From positions 1-7,579 of the forward strand of contig DAIDBB010000501.1 in assembly GCA_027310325.1 (NCBI GenBank): a stretch of 7,579 bases of DNA. The letters run 5' to 3'. The notes beneath the pieces are model-generated. The model searched no databases and was not told where the DNA came from. It saw only the letters and a program-made list of their open reading frames with translations. Positions 5,520 through 7,579 of this stretch are shown here, in pieces (position 1 is the stretch's first letter; each line of letters opens with the position of its first letter). The position numbers and the translations under genes were made by a program. The DNA is from a bacterium (GTDB taxonomy: Bacteria > Desulfobacterota > GWC2-55-46).

Positions 5520-5531
5520 CGGCTCGCGCCG
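5520..5531 (-). promoter_or_regulatory. GNRA-tetraloop hairpin at the 5' end of the copy 2 mRNA
   Basis: The minus strand reads CGGC-GCGA-GCCG (5531-5520), a four-base stem with a GNRA-type loop. The predicted transcription start is near 5534, so the hairpin would lie at the very tip of the mRNA. That position often slows 5' decay. It is absent from copy 1. Confidence 0.35.
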
Positions 5532-5540
5532 TGCGTTTAG

Positions 5541-5560
5541 AGTATAGCAGGGTTTTTATA
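5541..5560 (-). promoter_or_regulatory. Extended -10 promoter of DUF2769 copy 2
   Basis: TGCTATACT (5549-5541, minus strand) is preceded by TTATAAAAACCC. This block matches the copy 1 promoter at about 21 of 24 positions, with one inserted C. No clear -35 box is seen. Conserving the promoter together with the gene suggests that the whole unit was duplicated. Confidence 0.6.
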
Positions 5561-5570
5561 ATGTGCTGAT

Positions 5571-5856
5571 TTGAGGAAGGATTCTGTACACTAAAAAGAA
5601 AGAGTAGTTATGGAAGAATAAGCTTATCGGCTGGCCTTTAAATCCAGAGCAGTTTCCCTTAAAAGTTACAGGCATGGCCTTTAGCCATTCCGTAACTCAT
5701 TGATATAGCGAGCTTTCTATTATTCTGACAGTTTTTAGGATTTCACATTCGCCACTATGGAAGTAAAGCCATTCACCGAAGGGCTTGGGGAGTATAAATT
5801 GTATCTACCAAAACGATAAACTGTTGGCAATGCCTGCTGCGATTATCCCTGAGCCT
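5571..5856. other. Gene-free stretch with stem-loops, possible non-coding RNA
   Basis: No open reading frame worth calling lies here. The clearest structure is at 5665-5696: GTTAC-A-GG-C-ATGGC pairs with GCCAT-T-CC-GTAAC around a CTTTA loop. That makes twelve base pairs with one bulged A and one mismatch. Nearby are a small CTGG/CCAG stem (about 5631-5646), AAGCC/GGCTT (about 5766-5785), and a longer-range ACAGTTT (5728-5734) with AAACTGT (5818-5824). A strong terminator follows on the plus strand at 5857-5900, as expected for a small RNA, but I see no convincing promoter. I match it to no known riboswitch or RNA family. Confidence 0.3.
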
Positions 5857-5900
5857 TCAAAAAAAAGAAAGGGGGGGTACCCTACCCCCCCTTTTTCTTT
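5857..5900. terminator. Strong bidirectional terminator downstream of narK
   Basis: Seven G then TA (5871-5879) pair with TA then seven C (5883-5891) across a CCC loop. An A-rich run lies before the stem and a T-rich run (5892-5900) after it. It ends narK transcripts on the minus strand 43 bases after the stop at 5943, and would also end anything coming from the plus strand. Confidence 0.88.
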
Positions 5901-5942
5901 AAACTGCTACGCCGGTTCTTGCATGTAGAACCGAGGATTTAT

Positions 5943-7550
5943 CTATCCCCTTTCCCCTGTCCATGTATCCTGCGCCTTGTCCCACCATGTACCCCATTTG
6001 TTGCCCCAGTCTCCGCGCTCGGCGCCGGGACGTGTATAGTACCACCACTGTATTATTGCCGCTATAACGTAGAATACGAGCAGTCCTATGAAGAAAGCGA
6101 CTGGCGCGCCGGTCGAAGATATAGACACGCCAATTAGGGTTGCGAATATGAACGGCCCGTACGCGGCCCAAGCGCCCGTCCAGCCGAGAAGCTGTGCGCC
6201 CTTCCTTCTCGAGAAGGCCATGACTATAGGATAGAGCCTGAACGTGGCCGCATTGCCCACCCCGGTCCAGAAGAATACCCAGAGCATACCGCCTACGAAC
6301 AGGGGGAACGTGTTAAGAGAAGTGGGCGTAAGAGCCCCCGTTACGATAAGGAATACGCACCCGAGAATCTCGCCTACGATCGCTATCTGCGTGAGTATCG
6401 CTCCGCCAAATTTATCGGAAGGCGCCCCGAAGAGGAAGCGCACGGCGCCGCCTATCACCGGCCCCAGGAAGGCGTATTTGAGCGGGTCAGGCGCGCCCGG
6501 GAAGCCGCCGTACAGGATCTTTATGAGCAGCGGGAAGGCCGCCGAGAAACCCGCGAAAGAACCGAATGTTGATACATATGTCCAGACGCACAGCCATCCG
6601 TGCTTGTCACCGACTATCTTCAACTGCTCGGCGATGGATGCCTTAATGGGGACACTCTTTAAGAAGAGATAGCAAATTATCGCCGTAACGACCAGTATGG
6701 GCACGTACCATAACATCGCGTTCTGCACCCACAAGTCCTTCTTGATCACCTTCTTGACCTGAACGTCGGTAACCGCGCCCTTTTCGTCTTTCTTGACCGT
6801 TACGGCGATGTTCTTGGTCGCCTCGGACTCCTGCCTGACCACGTCCCTGACCACATCGCCCTCTTTTGTGACGACAATGGCGCTGGCCAGCTCGGGCTTA
6901 TTAACCTTTACGTCCCTGACGACATTACCCTCTTTTACGACAACCACTTCCTTGACCGGATCCGCTTTTGTGAAGGTCTGGGACGCTCCGCCGATAGCGC
7001 CAAATAACGTAAAGCCTATTATCCACGGCGTTACAAACTGTGTCAGGCCCACGCCGAAGTTGCCGATGCCGGCCTGGAAGCCCATTGCAAAGCCCTGAAG
7101 CCTTTTGGGAAAAAACAGACTCGATGACGGCATGAAGGACGAGAAGTCGCCGCCTCCCATACCGGTCAAAAAGGCAAATAACAGGAAGAACCAGAACGGC
7201 GTTTCGGGATGCATGACCGCGTACGCGATGCCGAGGACGGGGATGACTTTCAGGATCGTAGCCCAGCTTATGGTAAACCTGGTGCCCAGTATCGGTATAA
7301 GGAAGCTGTGTATCGTGCGGAGTAGCCCTGAGGCAAGCCCGGGTATGGCCGCTAGCCAGAAGAGCTGCATGGTGTCGAACTTGAACCCTATGTTGGGGAG
7401 CCTCACCACAATTGCGCTCATCGTGAACCACGTTGCGAACGAGAAGATGAGCGACCAAGTAGTTATAAAAAGCGTGCGCCACGCAAGGCCGCTATTTTCT
7501 TTCCAGAACTGCGGGTCTTCAGGTTCCCATTTTGTTAGCCAGGAAGACAT
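5943..7550 (-). CDS. narK: NarK-family nitrate/nitrite transporter (MFS) with a repeat-built soluble insertion
   Basis: The 535-residue inner-membrane protein of the major facilitator superfamily has about twelve helices and should move nitrate and/or nitrite. Both NarK signatures are present: GMGGGDFSSFMP with FFPKRLQGFAMG and AGIGNFGVG (about 130-168), and GVGNAATFRLYP (430-441). The substrate-binding arginines of NarK, R89 and R305 in E. coli, correspond to R78 (GLLRTIHSF) and R371 (GGAVRFLFGAPSDKFGG). E. coli NarK has about 463 residues. Here roughly 80 residues (193-275), placed between helices 6 and 7, form a charged soluble insert with repeats of the type VVxKEGxVVRDV. The C-terminal tail (507-535) is tryptophan-rich and cytoplasmic. 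AAGGAG lies 6 bases before the ATG at 7550. No nitrate reductase gene is visible; the gene's upstream partner lies outside the window. The family is certain; direction and substrate preference (import, export or exchange) are not. Confidence 0.95.
   Translation of the reverse strand: MSSWLTKWEPEDPQFWKENSGLAWRTLFITTWSLIFSFATWFTMSAIVVRLPNIGFKFDTMQLFWLAAIPGLASGLLRTIHSFLIPILGTRFTISWATILKVIPVLGIAYAVMHPETPFWFFLLFAFLTGMGGGDFSSFMPSSSLFFPKRLQGFAMGFQAGIGNFGVGLTQFVTPWIIGFTLFGAIGGASQTFTKADPVKEVVVVKEGNVVRDVKVNKPELASAIVVTKEGDVVRDVVRQESEATKNIAVTVKKDEKGAVTDVQVKKVIKKDLWVQNAMLWYVPILVVTAIICYLFLKSVPIKASIAEQLKIVGDKHGWLCVWTYVSTFGSFAGFSAAFPLLIKILYGGFPGAPDPLKYAFLGPVIGGAVRFLFGAPSDKFGGAILTQIAIVGEILGCVFLIVTGALTPTSLNTFPLFVGGMLWVFFWTGVGNAATFRLYPIVMAFSRRKGAQLLGWTGAWAAYGPFIFATLIGVSISSTGAPVAFFIGLLVFYVIAAIIQWWYYTRPGAERGDWGNKWGTWWDKAQDTWTGERG
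6841..6947 (-). repeat. Internal tandem repeat in the NarK insertion
   Basis: The stretches 6841-6878 and 6910-6947 match at about 30 of 38 bases, spaced 69 bases (23 codons) apart. They encode VVVKEGNVVRDV and VVTKEGDVVRDV. A third, weaker copy at the protein level is NIAVTVKKDEKGAVTDVQV (residues 247-265). The copies stay in frame, so they arose by duplication inside the coding sequence and not by insertion of a mobile element. Confidence 0.7.
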
Positions 7551-7579
7551 CAGATTCTCCTTTCGCGTCTTTTTAGTAA

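Noticed and set aside
4570..5793. Short similar strings GGGCTTTGGGGAGT (4570-4583) and GGGCTTGGGGAGT (5781-5793) as a dispersed repeat
   Set aside because: Only about 13 bases match and the flanks do not; this is within what chance allows in G-rich intergenic DNA.
5899..7482. Other-frame reading frames inside narK and at its 3' end (for example 5899-6171 and 6925-7482)
   Set aside because: They overlap a certain NarK coding region, are rich in Arg/His from frame-shifted GC codons, and lack start signals.
1..7579. CRISPR array, tRNA or rRNA genes, transposase or integrase
   Set aside because: I scanned for regularly spaced repeats, cloverleaf arms with a CCA end, and transposase motifs, and saw none.

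Overview
The window looks like a bacterial chromosome segment of roughly balanced GC content. Isoleucine ATA and arginine AGG codons are frequent, most starts have strong GGAGG-type ribosome binding sites, and the genes use the standard code with TAA, TAG and TGA stops. The gene set suggests an anaerobic or facultatively anaerobic bacterium from an environmental lineage: an LsrF-like class I aldolase/thiolase, a NosD-like beta-helix protein, a hemerythrin-like protein, two DUF2769 cysteine-rich proteins and a NarK-type nitrate/nitrite transporter. Omnitrophota or a similar candidate phylum is my guess from style; no marker gene here proves it. I see no rRNA, tRNA, CRISPR array, transposase or phage gene.

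Layout. (A) 1-1468, minus strand: a two-gene operon with a recognisable sigma70-like promoter (1440-1468), an LsrF-like aldolase/thiolase (556-1377), then a zinc-dependent medium-chain dehydrogenase (1-535) that runs off the left edge. (B) 1626-2995, plus strand: a promoter with an operator-like dyad, a leader hairpin that would hide the only strong Shine-Dalgarno sequence, a secreted NosD-like beta-helix gene cut by an in-frame TGA (1745-2566), and a four-helix membrane protein one base downstream (2568-2951). Two back-to-back hairpins and a bidirectional terminator (3041-3070) follow. (C) 3089-4530, minus strand: promoter, a DUF2299-like protein (3937-4452) and a hemerythrin-like HHE protein with an extra cysteine-rich N-terminus (3089-3913). 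(D) 4688-5560, minus strand: two tandem DUF2769 paralogues, each with its own nearly identical extended -10 promoter and with a terminator between them. (E) 5571-5900: a gene-free stretch with stem-loops, closed by a strong terminator. (F) 5943-7550, minus strand: a NarK-family transporter with an unusual soluble insertion made of internal repeats.

How they may work together. Region A looks like a carbon-catabolic module: aldol or thiolytic cleavage of a phosphorylated keto compound next to a polyol or secondary-alcohol oxidation. Regions C, D and F lean towards metal and redox chemistry (a di-iron HHE domain, ten-cysteine DUF2769 proteins, nitrate/nitrite transport). A shared role in nitrogen-oxide metabolism is only an inference, because no nitrate reductase gene lies in the window. 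The strongest oddities are the precisely placed in-frame TGA in the beta-helix gene, the duplicated DUF2769 promoter-gene units, and the repeat-built insertion in NarK.
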